Shown here: positions 46,674 to 55,139 of the stretch, piece after piece | Layout of the letters: each line of letters begins with the position of its first letter | How positions within the stretch are numbered: position 1 is the stretch's first letter | Source of the DNA: Celeribacter sp. HF31 | GTDB taxonomy: Bacteria; Pseudomonadota; Alphaproteobacteria; Rhodobacterales; Rhodobacteraceae | DNA: 64,000 bases | Assembly: GCF_011806455.1 (NCBI RefSeq) | Contig: NZ_JAATOT010000002.1 | Span: 310,001 to 374,000 of the forward strand | Direction: 5' to 3' | Notes under the pieces: generated by a model | The model's input: only the letters and a program-made list of their open reading frames with translations | Told to the model about the DNA's origin: nothing | Databases searched by the model: none | Translations under genes and position numbers: made by a program

Positions 46674-47936
46674 TTATTTAACGGAACCGGCCAGAAGGCC
46701 GCGCACCAGATATTTCTGCATGAAGAAGAACACCGTCAGCGGCACGGCGATGGACACGAAAGCGGCGGTGGCGAGGATTTCCCAATTGCCGCCACGGGTG
46801 CCCAGAAGTTCGACGATCTGCCGCGTCATCACGGTGGTTTCTCCGGAGCTGTCGATCAGGAAAACCAACGCCACGAGCAAATCGTTCCAGGTCCAGAGGA
46901 ATTGGAAGATCGCGAAGGACGCAAGTGCGGGGAAAGACAGTGGCAGGATGATTTTTGTGAAAATCTGGAAATCCGTCGCGCCGTCCACGCGGGCGTTCTC
47001 GATGATGTCTTTCGGCAGGCCGACCATGTAGTTGCGCAAGAGATAGATCGCGAGCGGCAGGCCGAACCCGGTATGCGCCGCCCAGACGCCCAGATAGCCC
47101 TTGGAATTGATCGTGTCGCCGGGTTCAAAACCGAGCATTCGGCCCAAAGCACCCACTTCGGCAAAACGGCGCGCGTTGTCCTCCATCGGCGTACCGACAA
47201 GCGCAATGAACCATTCGACGACGGCGCCATGGAAGCTCAACAGCGGGATGAGCGCCAGTTGCAGCGGCACGACCAAAAGCCCGACGATCACGGCAATCAG
47301 AAATGCCCGCCCCCGGAAATCCATCCAGGCCAAAGCATAGGCCGCGAAAGCCGCGATCAGGATCGGGATGACGGTCGCCGGGATGGTGACGGTTAAGGTG
47401 TTGATAAAGGCCTTGCCCATCTTGTCGGTGGCCTGGCCGTTGAACAGAACCGTGCGGTAGTTGTCGAACGTGAAGGACGGCGGCGTCACCGCGGTCAGGA
47501 ACACGCGCTCACCGCGACGGCCCGAGAATTCCGTCTCATTCACAAGGCGATAGTCGCCATTGGCCGCAACGGTCAACTGGCCGTCGTCGCCCAGATCTGC
47601 GGTTTCGCCGGGGCCGTAGGCGGCAATGTCGCGCGACGAGGTGCCCCAAGCGGAAATTTCACCCGCCGCGTCGCCCTCTTCTTCGAAAAGATTGCCTTCG
47701 ATCACGTAATTGCCGTCAATCTGCTGCTGCGTCTCAGGGCTTGCGGTGCGGATCATCGTGTTCTGTTCCTGCGGAAACAGCGCCTTCCACCAGCCGGAGC
47801 TGGCGATCTGATCGGCGGTGCGGAACGACGAGACGAACAGCCCGACAGTCGGGAAAAGCCACAGGAACACGAGCACAAGGACCGAAATATGCGTGGCCCA
47901 GATCAGGGCGGGTTTCTTACCGGCGATATTATCCAT
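46674..47936 (-). CDS. aglG: Alpha-glucoside ABC transporter permease AglG
   Basis: 420 residues with GGAGGGG upstream. After the first membrane segment (HISVLVLVFLWLFPTVGLFV) a periplasmic insert of over 100 residues (about 40-150) precedes the five remaining segments. Such an insert is characteristic of AglG and longer than in MalG. The EAA loop is ENARVDGATDFQIFTKIILP. It forms the channel with AglF. Spacing to aglF is 12 bases. Confidence 0.93.
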   Translation of the reverse strand: MDNIAGKKPALIWATHISVLVLVFLWLFPTVGLFVSSFRTADQIASSGWWKALFPQEQNTMIRTASPETQQQIDGNYVIEGNLFEEEGDAAGEISAWGTSSRDIAAYGPGETADLGDDGQLTVAANGDYRLVNETEFSGRRGERVFLTAVTPPSFTFDNYRTVLFNGQATDKMGKAFINTLTVTIPATVIPILIAAFAAYALAWMDFRGRAFLIAVIVGLLVVPLQLALIPLLSFHGAVVEWFIALVGTPMEDNARRFAEVGALGRMLGFEPGDTINSKGYLGVWAAHTGFGLPLAIYLLRNYMVGLPKDIIENARVDGATDFQIFTKIILPLSFPALASFAIFQFLWTWNDLLVALVFLIDSSGETTVMTRQIVELLGTRGGNWEILATAAFVSIAVPLTVFFFMQKYLVRGLLAGSVK

Positions 47937-47948
47937 GATCCCCTCCCC

Positions 47949-48950
47949 TCACTTCATCTCTTTGCGGGCGTTGTAGACGTTCCACACCAAAATAGGCGTC
48001 ACCAACAGCATGATCACCATGGCCGCCGCAGAGCCGACCCCCCAATCACGGGCGCGGAACAATTGGTCGTACATATAGTTGGCGAGCACCTGCGTCTCCC
48101 ATTGCCCGTTGGTCATGGCAAAAACGATGTCGAAGACCTTGAGCACCACGATGGTGATCGTGGTCCAGACCACGACGATGGTGCCCATGATCTGCGGCAC
48201 TTTGATGCGAAAGAAAATCTGGAACGGGTTGGCGCCATCGACGATCGCGGCCTCGATGGTCTCTTCCGGCACGCCCCTGAGAGCCGCTGAGAGGATCACC
48301 ATGGCGAACCCGGTCTGAATCCAGATCAAGACCACCATAAGGAAAAAGTTGTTCCAGAACGGAATGGTCAGCCAGTTCATCGGCTGATCGCCCCCCAAAG
48401 CCAGATAGATCGCATTCAAGATGCCGATCTGCTCCGTGCCCAGAGGCCGGGCGTCATAAACCAGTTTCCAGATCACCGCCGCGCCGACGAAAGAGATCGC
48501 CATCGGCATGAAAATCAAGGACTTGGCGATAGAGCCCCAGCGGATGCGGTCGGTGAGTTGCGCCACCAAAAGCCCGAAGGCGGTGGACATCGCAGGCACA
48601 ACCAAAAGCCAGAAGGCGTTGTTGCGCATCGCTTCCCAGAATTTCGGATCGCCGGACATTTTGCGGTAATTCTCAAGCCCCACATAGGCCCCGCCGAGAT
48701 CGCGATCGGTGAGAGACAGCCGGAGCGTCTCGACCACCGGATAGGCCAGATAAAGCCCGAGCGCGGCAAGCCCCGGCAAAAGAAACAGCCAGGGCCGCAC
48801 CAGATTGGCGCGGTTGATATTGCGACCGGCATTGGCCCCGCGCGCGGGGAAAATCACCTTGTCGAGGATGATGTTGGAAAAATAGAAATAACCGATACAG
48901 GCCCCCACGCCGATGGCGATGGTCAAAAGCCCCTGAAGTGCCGGATGCAT
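47949..48950 (-). CDS. aglF: Alpha-glucoside ABC transporter permease AglF
   Basis: 333 residues from ATG 48950, with AAGGGG upstream; a longer in-frame reading to 48989 is less likely. Eight hydrophobic segments are seen, the first at 5-28 (LLTIAIGVGACIGYFYFSNI). The EAA loop is EETIEAAIVDGANPFQIFFR. NLVRPWLFLLPGLAALGLYL is the typical start of the MalF-like core. It pairs with AglG in the membrane. About 180 bases separate it from aglE. Confidence 0.93.
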   Translation of the reverse strand: MHPALQGLLTIAIGVGACIGYFYFSNIILDKVIFPARGANAGRNINRANLVRPWLFLLPGLAALGLYLAYPVVETLRLSLTDRDLGGAYVGLENYRKMSGDPKFWEAMRNNAFWLLVVPAMSTAFGLLVAQLTDRIRWGSIAKSLIFMPMAISFVGAAVIWKLVYDARPLGTEQIGILNAIYLALGGDQPMNWLTIPFWNNFFLMVVLIWIQTGFAMVILSAALRGVPEETIEAAIVDGANPFQIFFRIKVPQIMGTIVVVWTTITIVVLKVFDIVFAMTNGQWETQVLANYMYDQLFRARDWGVGSAAAMVIMLLVTPILVWNVYNARKEMK

Positions 48951-49128
48951 ATTGTTTCCCCTTCTCTCAACCAAGGCCCGTGCAACCAAAACCCCAGTCC
49001 GTTTGCGCGCCGCCCTGCCCCTTTTCGAGGTCTGACTGTTTCACCTGATCGGTAAAATGCAAAGACGCGAAAGCCTCCGGGCCCAGACTGAAACAGGGGC
49101 CCGGAGGGATGTCTTAGAGATCACGCGC

Positions 49129-50397
49129 TTATTTCAGAGCGTCCCAAGAGTCTTGGATGGTTTTGGCCACATCCTCGGCGGGTTCGCCACCGGTGTAATC
49201 GACCATGCCCGTCCAGAAGGACCCGGCGCCCACGCCACCCGGCATCAGGTCTGAGGCGTCAAAGCGGAAGGTCGTCGCACCCAGAAGGATGTCGTTCATT
49301 TTCTTCAACGTCGGGTCGGAGAAGACAGAGGTGTCCACCGCCTTGTAGGGCGTCAGGAAGCCTTTCTGTTTCATCCAAGCCTCATGCGCATCGGTGGTTT
49401 TCAGGAATTCCATGAACTGTTGCGCTTCGGGGCTGTCGTTGGTGATCGCCCAAAGCGTGCCCGCACCCAGCACCGGCTGGCCGAGGTCTTTGCTCTCATA
49501 GGCCGGGAAGTAGAAAAAATCCGCATCCTCGCCCAGCATCGTACCCTCGGGGAAGAAGGCCGGAATAAAGGACGCCATGTGATGCATGTAGCATTGCGGC
49601 GGCGAGGCAAAGAGACCTTTCGGGCTGTCCCGGAAATCGGTCGACGCTACGGAGCCTGACCCGCCGGAGACGAAAGCGTCATTGCGGGCAAACCAACCGA
49701 ATTCCTCGATGGCCTCAACCACGCGCGGGTCGTCGAATTTCACCTCATTGGTGACCCAGCCGTCATAAACCTCGGGCGGCTGCGTGCGCAGCATCAGGTC
49801 TTCGACCCAGTCGGTTGCCGGCCAGCCGGTCGCAGCGCCCGACCCCAGCCCGATGCACCACGGCGTTTCGCCATCGGCGACGATCTGTTCGGTCAGCGCT
49901 TTGAGCTCTTCCATGGTTTCGGGGATCTCATAACCCGCGTCCTCGAAATTCTCCGGCACGTACCAAACCAGCGATTTCACGTCGATCTTATAGGGGAAGG
50001 CGTAGAGGTGATCCGTACCGTCCTCGCCCGTGTATGTCCCCAAGGCGGTCCAGCTTTCGCCCGCCGCGTAATTCTCTTTCAGCCATTCATCAGTCCCCTC
50101 GCTCAGCGGCGTCAGGAACCCACGGCGCGCCATATCGGCGGCCAGACCCGGCTGCGGGAAAACGGCGACATTGGGCGCGGAGCCCGCTTCGGCATCAATC
50201 ACGATCTGCTGTTCAAAACTGTCGGAGCCGACATAGGCGACGTCAAGGCCGCTCTGCTCTTCGAAGACGTCCAAAACCTTTTCGACCATTTCCTGGTCGG
50301 CGCCGATCCACGGACCGGCAATCGTCAAATCCTGCGCCTGCGCACCACCCGCAACCAAAGCGAGCGTGGCGGCACCGGAGTAAAGTGTCTTTTTCAT
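49129..50397 (-). CDS. aglE: Alpha-glucoside ABC transporter substrate-binding protein
   Basis: 422 residues from ATG 50397, which has GGGAGG just upstream. A signal peptide (MKKTLYSGAATLALVAGGAQ, cleaved before QDLTIAG) sends it to the periplasm. The family 1 solute-binding fold is seen in GPWIGADQEMVEKVLDVFEE, TPWCIGLGSGAATGWPATDW and PECYMH-like ligand-site blocks (PQCYMHHMASFIPAFFPEGT). It delivers alpha-glucosides to AglFG. First gene of the operon, preceded by two AGCGCT palindromes, one overlapping the proposed -10. Confidence 0.93.
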   Translation of the reverse strand: MKKTLYSGAATLALVAGGAQAQDLTIAGPWIGADQEMVEKVLDVFEEQSGLDVAYVGSDSFEQQIVIDAEAGSAPNVAVFPQPGLAADMARRGFLTPLSEGTDEWLKENYAAGESWTALGTYTGEDGTDHLYAFPYKIDVKSLVWYVPENFEDAGYEIPETMEELKALTEQIVADGETPWCIGLGSGAATGWPATDWVEDLMLRTQPPEVYDGWVTNEVKFDDPRVVEAIEEFGWFARNDAFVSGGSGSVASTDFRDSPKGLFASPPQCYMHHMASFIPAFFPEGTMLGEDADFFYFPAYESKDLGQPVLGAGTLWAITNDSPEAQQFMEFLKTTDAHEAWMKQKGFLTPYKAVDTSVFSDPTLKKMNDILLGATTFRFDASDLMPGGVGAGSFWTGMVDYTGGEPAEDVAKTIQDSWDALK

Positions 50398-50441
50398 GTA
50401 AACCTCCCAGTTTTCATACCCTGACATGGGCATCTCCACCC

Positions 50442-50449
50442 TAGCGCTA
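50442..50449. promoter_or_regulatory. Proximal AglR-type operator at aglE
   Basis: TAGCGCTA, an 8-bp palindrome 45 bases before the aglE start codon, overlapping the likely -10 element. The same octamer occurs 48 bases before bglA. Confidence 0.55.
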
Positions 50450-50481
50450 TCAGCCCGAAAATCAAATGGTTCTCCAGACCT

Positions 50482-50493
50482 CAAAGCGCTTTG
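50482..50493. promoter_or_regulatory. Distal AglR-type operator at aglE
   Basis: CAAAGCGCTTTG, a perfect 12-bp palindrome with the central CG typical of LacI-family sites. It is repeated as ACCAAAGCGCTTTGGT upstream of bglA. Confidence 0.75.
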
Positions 50494-50747
50494 GCTTTTC
50501 CCCAGCCTTGCCGATGTGCACGCCAGAGTCAATGACCCGGATCAAGGATTAAGAGGCTTGCGCATGGGAACTCGTTGCGATCACACTGATACGCCCGGTC
50601 TGGAGGGGCAGCTTGAGGGGCGAAAGCAGCAAGACAATCCGGGTCATCTCCCCCACAAGGCAAGGCCGAAGGGGCTTTACCGCCCCCCTAAGCCGCGGCT
50701 AGCATGAAGAAAAACGTGCACACAATGCATGCAAGAAAAGGCGCAAG

Positions 50748-51779
50748 ATGAACCTCAAAGAGCTTTCCACCCTGCTGGGCCTGTCCCAGACCACCGTGTC
50801 GCGGGCCCTGAACGGCTATCCCGAAGTGTCCGAAGTGACCCGCGACAAGGTGATGAAAGCCGCAAAACAGCACAATTACACGCCCAACATCCGCGCCCGT
50901 GGCTTGGCCACAGGGCGCAATCATACGGTGGGCCATGTGATCCCGCTGTCGACCGAACATGAGGTGGTGAACCCGGTGTTCACCGATTTCATCGCGGGCG
51001 CGTCTGAGATTTATGCGCGCGAAAATTACGACATGATGCTCACCATCGTGCCCGACAAAACCGAGGCCGAGGCCTATCGAAAAATCGCCGCGAAAGGCTC
51101 GGTCGATGGCGTCATCGTGCATGGCCCCAAGGCCAACGATCCCCGCATCGCGCTGTTGCGCGAGATCGGCATGCCCTTTGTGGTGCATGGCCGGTCGGGC
51201 ATTGCCGAGGAAAGCGAATATTCCTGGGTCGATATGAACAACACCCGCGCTTTCGAGCGCGCCACCCAGTTCCTGATCGACCTGGGGCATCGTCGTATCG
51301 GGCTTTTGAACGGCTTGGAGAATATGGATTTCGCCATAAAACGTCGCGAGGGCTATCGCGATGCCTTGATTTCCGCCGGACTGAAAGAGCACAAGGAACT
51401 CTGCTATTCCTCTGAAATGACAGAGGAATACGGATTTTCCGCCACGCTGGAGATGCTCGCACTGCACAAACCTCCGACCGCGATCCTGGCCTCTTCGATC
51501 ATTGTCGGTTTCGGTGTGCGCCGGGCGCTCGACACTGCGGGCCTCAAGATTGGCAAAGATGTGTCGCTGATCGTGCATGACGACGATCTGTCCTATCTGC
51601 GCAACGGTGCGGCCGAGCCGATCTACACCGCCACGCGGTCCTCTGTGCGCATGGCCGGACGGATTTGCGCCGAGATTTTGATGGAACAAATTTCTGATCC
51701 GAAACGCCCGATGCGCCACGTGCTTTTGGATGCGGAATTGATCATCGGCCACACCACCGGCCCGGCCCCCAAAAGCTAA
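50748..51779 (+). CDS. aglR: LacI-family repressor of the agl genes
   Basis: 343 residues. The N-terminal LacI HTH (MNLKELSTLLGLSQTTVSRA, then LNGYPEVSEVTRDKVMKAAK) is followed by the hinge (YTPNIRARGLATGRNHTVG) and a periplasmic-binding-like sugar domain. It is transcribed away from aglEFGAK and towards bglA-glk, and the matching palindromes at both targets make it the probable local repressor, relieved by an alpha-glucoside or glucose (inferred). The A/R insertion residues in the hinge look intact. Confidence 0.9.
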   Translation: MNLKELSTLLGLSQTTVSRALNGYPEVSEVTRDKVMKAAKQHNYTPNIRARGLATGRNHTVGHVIPLSTEHEVVNPVFTDFIAGASEIYARENYDMMLTIVPDKTEAEAYRKIAAKGSVDGVIVHGPKANDPRIALLREIGMPFVVHGRSGIAEESEYSWVDMNNTRAFERATQFLIDLGHRRIGLLNGLENMDFAIKRREGYRDALISAGLKEHKELCYSSEMTEEYGFSATLEMLALHKPPTAILASSIIVGFGVRRALDTAGLKIGKDVSLIVHDDDLSYLRNGAAEPIYTATRSSVRMAGRICAEILMEQISDPKRPMRHVLLDAELIIGHTTGPAPKS

Positions 51780-51834
51780 ACGTCTCTCTTCCACCTCGCG
51801 GATTTTTCCCAAGAAATTTTTATGACGCCGCAAA

Positions 51835-51850
51835 ACCAAAGCGCTTTGGT
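51835..51850. promoter_or_regulatory. Distal AglR-type operator at bglA
   Basis: ACCAAAGCGCTTTGGT is a perfect 16-bp palindrome one base upstream of the proposed -35 TTGCTT (51852-51857), with -10 TATGTA at 51876-51881. Confidence 0.8.
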
Positions 51851-51926
51851 CTTGCTTCGACCAAGACTTCAAGACTATGTAAGAGACAATCGCGGGCGTC
51901 CCCCGGGGCGCTCCGCGCACAAAAGT

Positions 51927-51934
51927 TAGCGCTA
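51927..51934. promoter_or_regulatory. Proximal AglR-type operator at bglA
   Basis: TAGCGCTA, identical to the octamer at aglE, 48 bases before the bglA start codon and downstream of the proposed promoter. Confidence 0.5.
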
Positions 51935-51982
51935 CCTACGCCCGTAGAATCCGTCGCAGAAAACCCAGGCCAAGGAGGTCCC

Positions 51983-53323
51983 ATGACATCTCGCCCCAAC
52001 CTGACCCGCAAAGACTTTCCGAACGGCTTTCTCTTTGGCGCCGCCACCGCCGCCTATCAGGTCGAGGGCCATAAATTCGGCGGCGCAGGCCCGACGCATT
52101 GGGACACTTTCGCCGCCACGCCCGGCAATGTGCTGCGCGCGGAAGACGGCGCTTTGGCCTGCGATCAGTACCACCGCTACGGCAAAGACATGGACCTGTT
52201 GAAAGACGGCGGTTTCGACGCCTATCGCTTTTCCACCAGCTGGGCGCGGGTGATCCCCGAAGGCCGCGGCGCCGTGAACCGCGAAGGCCTCGATTATTAC
52301 GACCGGCTCACCGACGCCATTCTGGAACGTGGCCTTGAGCCGCATCTGACGCTGTACCATTGGGAGATGCCCGCGGCTCTGGCCGATCTGGGCGGCTGGA
52401 CCAACCCCGACGTGCATCTCTGGTTCGGCGATTTTGTCGAGGTGATCGACGATAAGATCGGCGACCGCATGGCGACGGTGGCGACGGTCAACGAACCTTG
52501 GTGCGTTTCTTATCTCTCGCATTTCCTGGGCCATCACGCGCCGGGCCGCCGCGACATCCGCGCCGCCGCCCGTGCCATGCATCATGTCCTGAAGGCGCAT
52601 GGCGAGGCCATGACCCGGCTGCGCGACCGGGGCCGCAAGAACCTTGGCATCGTGATCAATTTCGAACACACCCAGCCCGCCAGCGACGATCCGAAAGACA
52701 TCCAAGCCGCCGCCACGCAGGACGCCACAAACAATCGCTGGTTCATCGAGGCCATCGCGAAGGGGCATTATCCGCAAGAGGCGCTCGCGGGCCTTGAGCC
52801 GCATCTGCCGAAAGGCTGGCAAGACGATATGACCGCGATTTCCCAGCCTATCGGCTGGCTCGGCGTGAACTATTATTTCCGCCAACTGGTCGCCCATGAC
52901 GCCGCCTCGCCCTGGCCCCATACCAAACCCGCGCAGGGTCACTTGGCCACCACGCAAATGGGCTGGGAGATTTGTCCCGAGGGCCTGCGCGCGCTTTTGG
53001 TCAACCTCAAGGACCGCTATGTCGGCGATCTGCCGATCGTGGTGACCGAAAACGGCATGGCCTGGGACGATCATATGAAAAACGGCGTGGTGCACGACCC
53101 GGAACGCTGCGCCTATATCACCGATCACATGGCCGCGATGCATCAGGCGATTGCCGAAGGCGTGAACCTCAAAGGCTTTTTCTACTGGTCGCTTTTGGAC
53201 AACTATGAGTGGGCTTTTGGCTATGAACGGCGCTTCGGCATCGTGCATGTCGATTTTGAAACGTTGCAGCGCACCCCCAAAGCCTCGTATCACATGTTGA
53301 AAGACATGATCGCACGGAGCTGA
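51983..53323 (+). CDS. bglA: Beta-glucosidase, GH1 family
   Basis: 446 residues behind AAGGAGG. The GH1 barrel has acid/base E171 (ATVNEPW) and nucleophile E356 (IVVTENGMA), the sugar-binding stretch FLFGAATAAYQVEGH at the N-terminus, and SLLDNYEWAFGYERRFGIVH near the end. No signal peptide is seen, so it is cytoplasmic. It hydrolyses beta-glucosides such as cellobiose, which broadens the operon beyond alpha-linked sugars. Glucokinase begins two bases after its stop. Confidence 0.95.
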   Translation: MTSRPNLTRKDFPNGFLFGAATAAYQVEGHKFGGAGPTHWDTFAATPGNVLRAEDGALACDQYHRYGKDMDLLKDGGFDAYRFSTSWARVIPEGRGAVNREGLDYYDRLTDAILERGLEPHLTLYHWEMPAALADLGGWTNPDVHLWFGDFVEVIDDKIGDRMATVATVNEPWCVSYLSHFLGHHAPGRRDIRAAARAMHHVLKAHGEAMTRLRDRGRKNLGIVINFEHTQPASDDPKDIQAAATQDATNNRWFIEAIAKGHYPQEALAGLEPHLPKGWQDDMTAISQPIGWLGVNYYFRQLVAHDAASPWPHTKPAQGHLATTQMGWEICPEGLRALLVNLKDRYVGDLPIVVTENGMAWDDHMKNGVVHDPERCAYITDHMAAMHQAIAEGVNLKGFFYWSLLDNYEWAFGYERRFGIVHVDFETLQRTPKASYHMLKDMIARS

Positions 53324-53325
53324 AA

Positions 53326-54300
53326 ATGCCCAAACACCCCGCAGACACCCTCACCCTTCTGGCCGACATCGGCGGGACCAACACCCGCGTGGCGCTGGCC
53401 GATGGGGTGACGCTCCTGCCCGACACGATCCGGCGCTATTCCAACCGCAAGTTTCCGGGTCTCGAAACCGTGCTCCGGCAATATATCGCGGAAGAAGGCG
53501 ATGTGGATTGCAAAGGCGCCTGTGTTGCCGTGGCGGGTCCGGTGCGCGACGGCGTCGGCACGATGACCAATCTCGACTGGACCATCGACAAGGACACGCT
53601 GCGCCGCGCCTGTCAGGCCGAACATGTGGCGATCCTCAACGATCTTCAGGCCCAGGGCCATGCTTTGGGCCTTGTCAGTTCCGACAACATCCGCCCGATC
53701 ATCACCGGGCCTGAGGCCTCGCCCCAGGCCGTGCGCCTCGTGGTCGGCATCGGCACCGGGTTCAATGCAGCGCCTGTCTTCGAGACCGGCGCGGGCCGTC
53801 TCGTGGCGCCCTCCGAATGCGGCCACGCCAACCTGCCGATCCGCAATGAACATGAGTTGGCGCTTTGTCAGTTCGTCGAGACCGCGCATGGCTTTCCGGC
53901 GGTCGAAGATGTGCTTTCCGGCCGTGGCCTTGAGCGCGTTTACCTGTTCTTGGGCACCGAAGCGGGCGACGCGTTTGAGAAATCCGCCGCCGAGATCATG
54001 GCCTCGGTCGAAGCGGAGGACGATCCGCGCGCGACGGCGGCAGCCCAGCTCTTCGTCAAGATCCTCGGCACTGTCGTGGGCAACCTGTCTCTGGTGCAAC
54101 TGCCCTTCGGCGGGGTCTATCTGGTGGGCGGCGTGGCGCGCCATATCGCGCCCTATCTCGACCGTTTCGGCTTTGACGAGGCCTTCCGCGACAAAGGCCG
54201 ATTTGCCGGTTTCATGAAGAATTTTTCGGTTTCCGTGATCGAAGACGACTATGCGGCGCTGACCGGTTGCGCCTCTCACATGCATCACACCTACCCGTAA
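53326..54300 (+). CDS. glk: Glucokinase
   Basis: 324 residues of the bacterial Glk (ROK-unrelated, hexokinase-fold) type. The phosphate-binding motif is LLADIGGTNTRVAL, the adenosine region LVVGIGTGFNAAPV and the sugar-site motif SECGHANLPIRNEHE. It phosphorylates glucose released by AglA and BglA, feeding the Entner-Doudoroff or related routes. GGAG lies six bases upstream and the gap to bglA is two bases, so translation is coupled. A terminator follows. Confidence 0.96.
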   Translation: MPKHPADTLTLLADIGGTNTRVALADGVTLLPDTIRRYSNRKFPGLETVLRQYIAEEGDVDCKGACVAVAGPVRDGVGTMTNLDWTIDKDTLRRACQAEHVAILNDLQAQGHALGLVSSDNIRPIITGPEASPQAVRLVVGIGTGFNAAPVFETGAGRLVAPSECGHANLPIRNEHELALCQFVETAHGFPAVEDVLSGRGLERVYLFLGTEAGDAFEKSAAEIMASVEAEDDPRATAAAQLFVKILGTVVGNLSLVQLPFGGVYLVGGVARHIAPYLDRFGFDEAFRDKGRFAGFMKNFSVSVIEDDYAALTGCASHMHHTYP

Positions 54301-54324
54301 GACATTCTAAAAGCGAAACAAATG

Positions 54325-54358
54325 CGCCTCCGCCACCTCGGCGGGGGCGTTTTCTTTT
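54325..54358 (+). terminator. Terminator after glk
   Basis: CGCCTCCGCC-ACCTC-GGCGGGGGCG followed by TTTTCTTTT. Confidence 0.75.
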
Positions 54359-54381
54359 GCCTCGAATAAAATTTGATCGAC

Positions 54382-54396
54382 GTAACCTCGTTTTAA
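54382..54396. promoter_or_regulatory. CtrA-like box upstream of the che operon
   Basis: GTAA-CCTCGTT-TTAA differs from TTAA-N7-TTAA at one position. It lies about 90-104 bases before the first che operon gene. Confidence 0.5.
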
Positions 54397-54485
54397 CTCC
54401 CTGCCCCTTACACAGAGTTCGAGAGACCGCAGATGTAAGGAAATATTGAGATGCCTCACCCCTGCCGAAATTTCGGAGTACGGAC

Positions 54486-54767
54486 ATGACAACGCATGTG
54501 CAACTCCACGACCGGCTCGATTATCAGTCCGTGATGCCCCTCATGGAAGAACTGAAGACCATCACCGATGACGAGCTGGTGATTGATGCAGGAAACGTGC
54601 GCCACCTCGGCACGCTCCCTCTGCAAGTGATCCTTGCGACCGTCAAACAACGGACCGCACAGGGCAAACAAACCCGCGTGACGAATGCCTCCGATGGCTG
54701 CGTCGATATTCTGAGCCTCTTTGGCTTTTCTCCTGAAACCCTGACCCAAACGGAGGCTTGGACATGA
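54486..54767 (+). CDS. STAS-domain protein heading the che operon
   Basis: 93 residues with GGAG seven bases upstream. The STAS fold is visible in VMPLMEELKTITDDELVIDA, GNVRHLGTLPLQVILATVKQ and DGCVDILSLFGFSPETL. The usual phosphorylatable serine or threonine after the central strand is replaced by the segment VRHLGTLPLQ, where T58 is the only candidate. STAS proteins regulate partners by binding, and its place at the front of a che operon suggests a signalling adaptor. The stop overlaps the cheY start (ATGA). Confidence 0.85.
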   Translation: MTTHVQLHDRLDYQSVMPLMEELKTITDDELVIDAGNVRHLGTLPLQVILATVKQRTAQGKQTRVTNASDGCVDILSLFGFSPETLTQTEAWT

Positions 54768-55129
54768 GCCTGGAAGTTCTCGCTGTCGATGACAGCCGCA
54801 CCATGCGCGATATGCTCAATCTTGCTCTTTCTTCTGCCGGCTTCACCGCCCATCTCGCCGAAGACGGCGTGCATGGCCTTGAAGTCCTCGAAGACATCGA
54901 ACCCGACGTCATCATCACCGACATCAACATGCCGCGCATGGATGGTTTCGGGTTCATCGATGCAGTGCGTGCCGAGTCGAAATGGAGCCGCATTCCCATT
55001 CTCGTGCTGACCACCGAAAGCGCCGATGAGCTCAAGACCAAAGCCCGCGCCGCCGGTGCCACCGGCTGGATCGTCAAGCCGTTCGACCCGGCAAAACTCG
55101 TAAAAGCCCTGCAAATGGTGGCTGGTTAA
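54764..55129 (+). CDS. cheY: Chemotaxis response regulator CheY (first copy)
   Basis: 121 residues from ATG 54764, overlapping the STAS stop by four bases. It is a stand-alone receiver: acidic pocket in LAVDDSRTMRDML, phosphoacceptor D53 in VIITDINMPRMDG, switch T in LVLTTESAD, and lysine in GWIVKPFDPAKL. Phospho-CheY binds the flagellar motor or acts as a phosphate sink; the two CheY copies here may divide these roles. Typical single-domain length. Confidence 0.95.
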   Translation: MSLEVLAVDDSRTMRDMLNLALSSAGFTAHLAEDGVHGLEVLEDIEPDVIITDINMPRMDGFGFIDAVRAESKWSRIPILVLTTESADELKTKARAAGATGWIVKPFDPAKLVKALQMVAG

Positions 55130-55139
55130 GAGGTTTACT

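Larger units (their letters stand above)
50398..50747. promoter_or_regulatory. Divergent control region between aglE and aglR
   Basis: No gene is seen. It holds the aglE promoter (minus strand TTGATT, 16 bases, TAGGGT) and two palindromes with a shared AGCGCT core, listed separately. An 8-bp palindrome TGCATGCA lies at 50726-50733, close to the aglR start. Confidence 0.6.
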
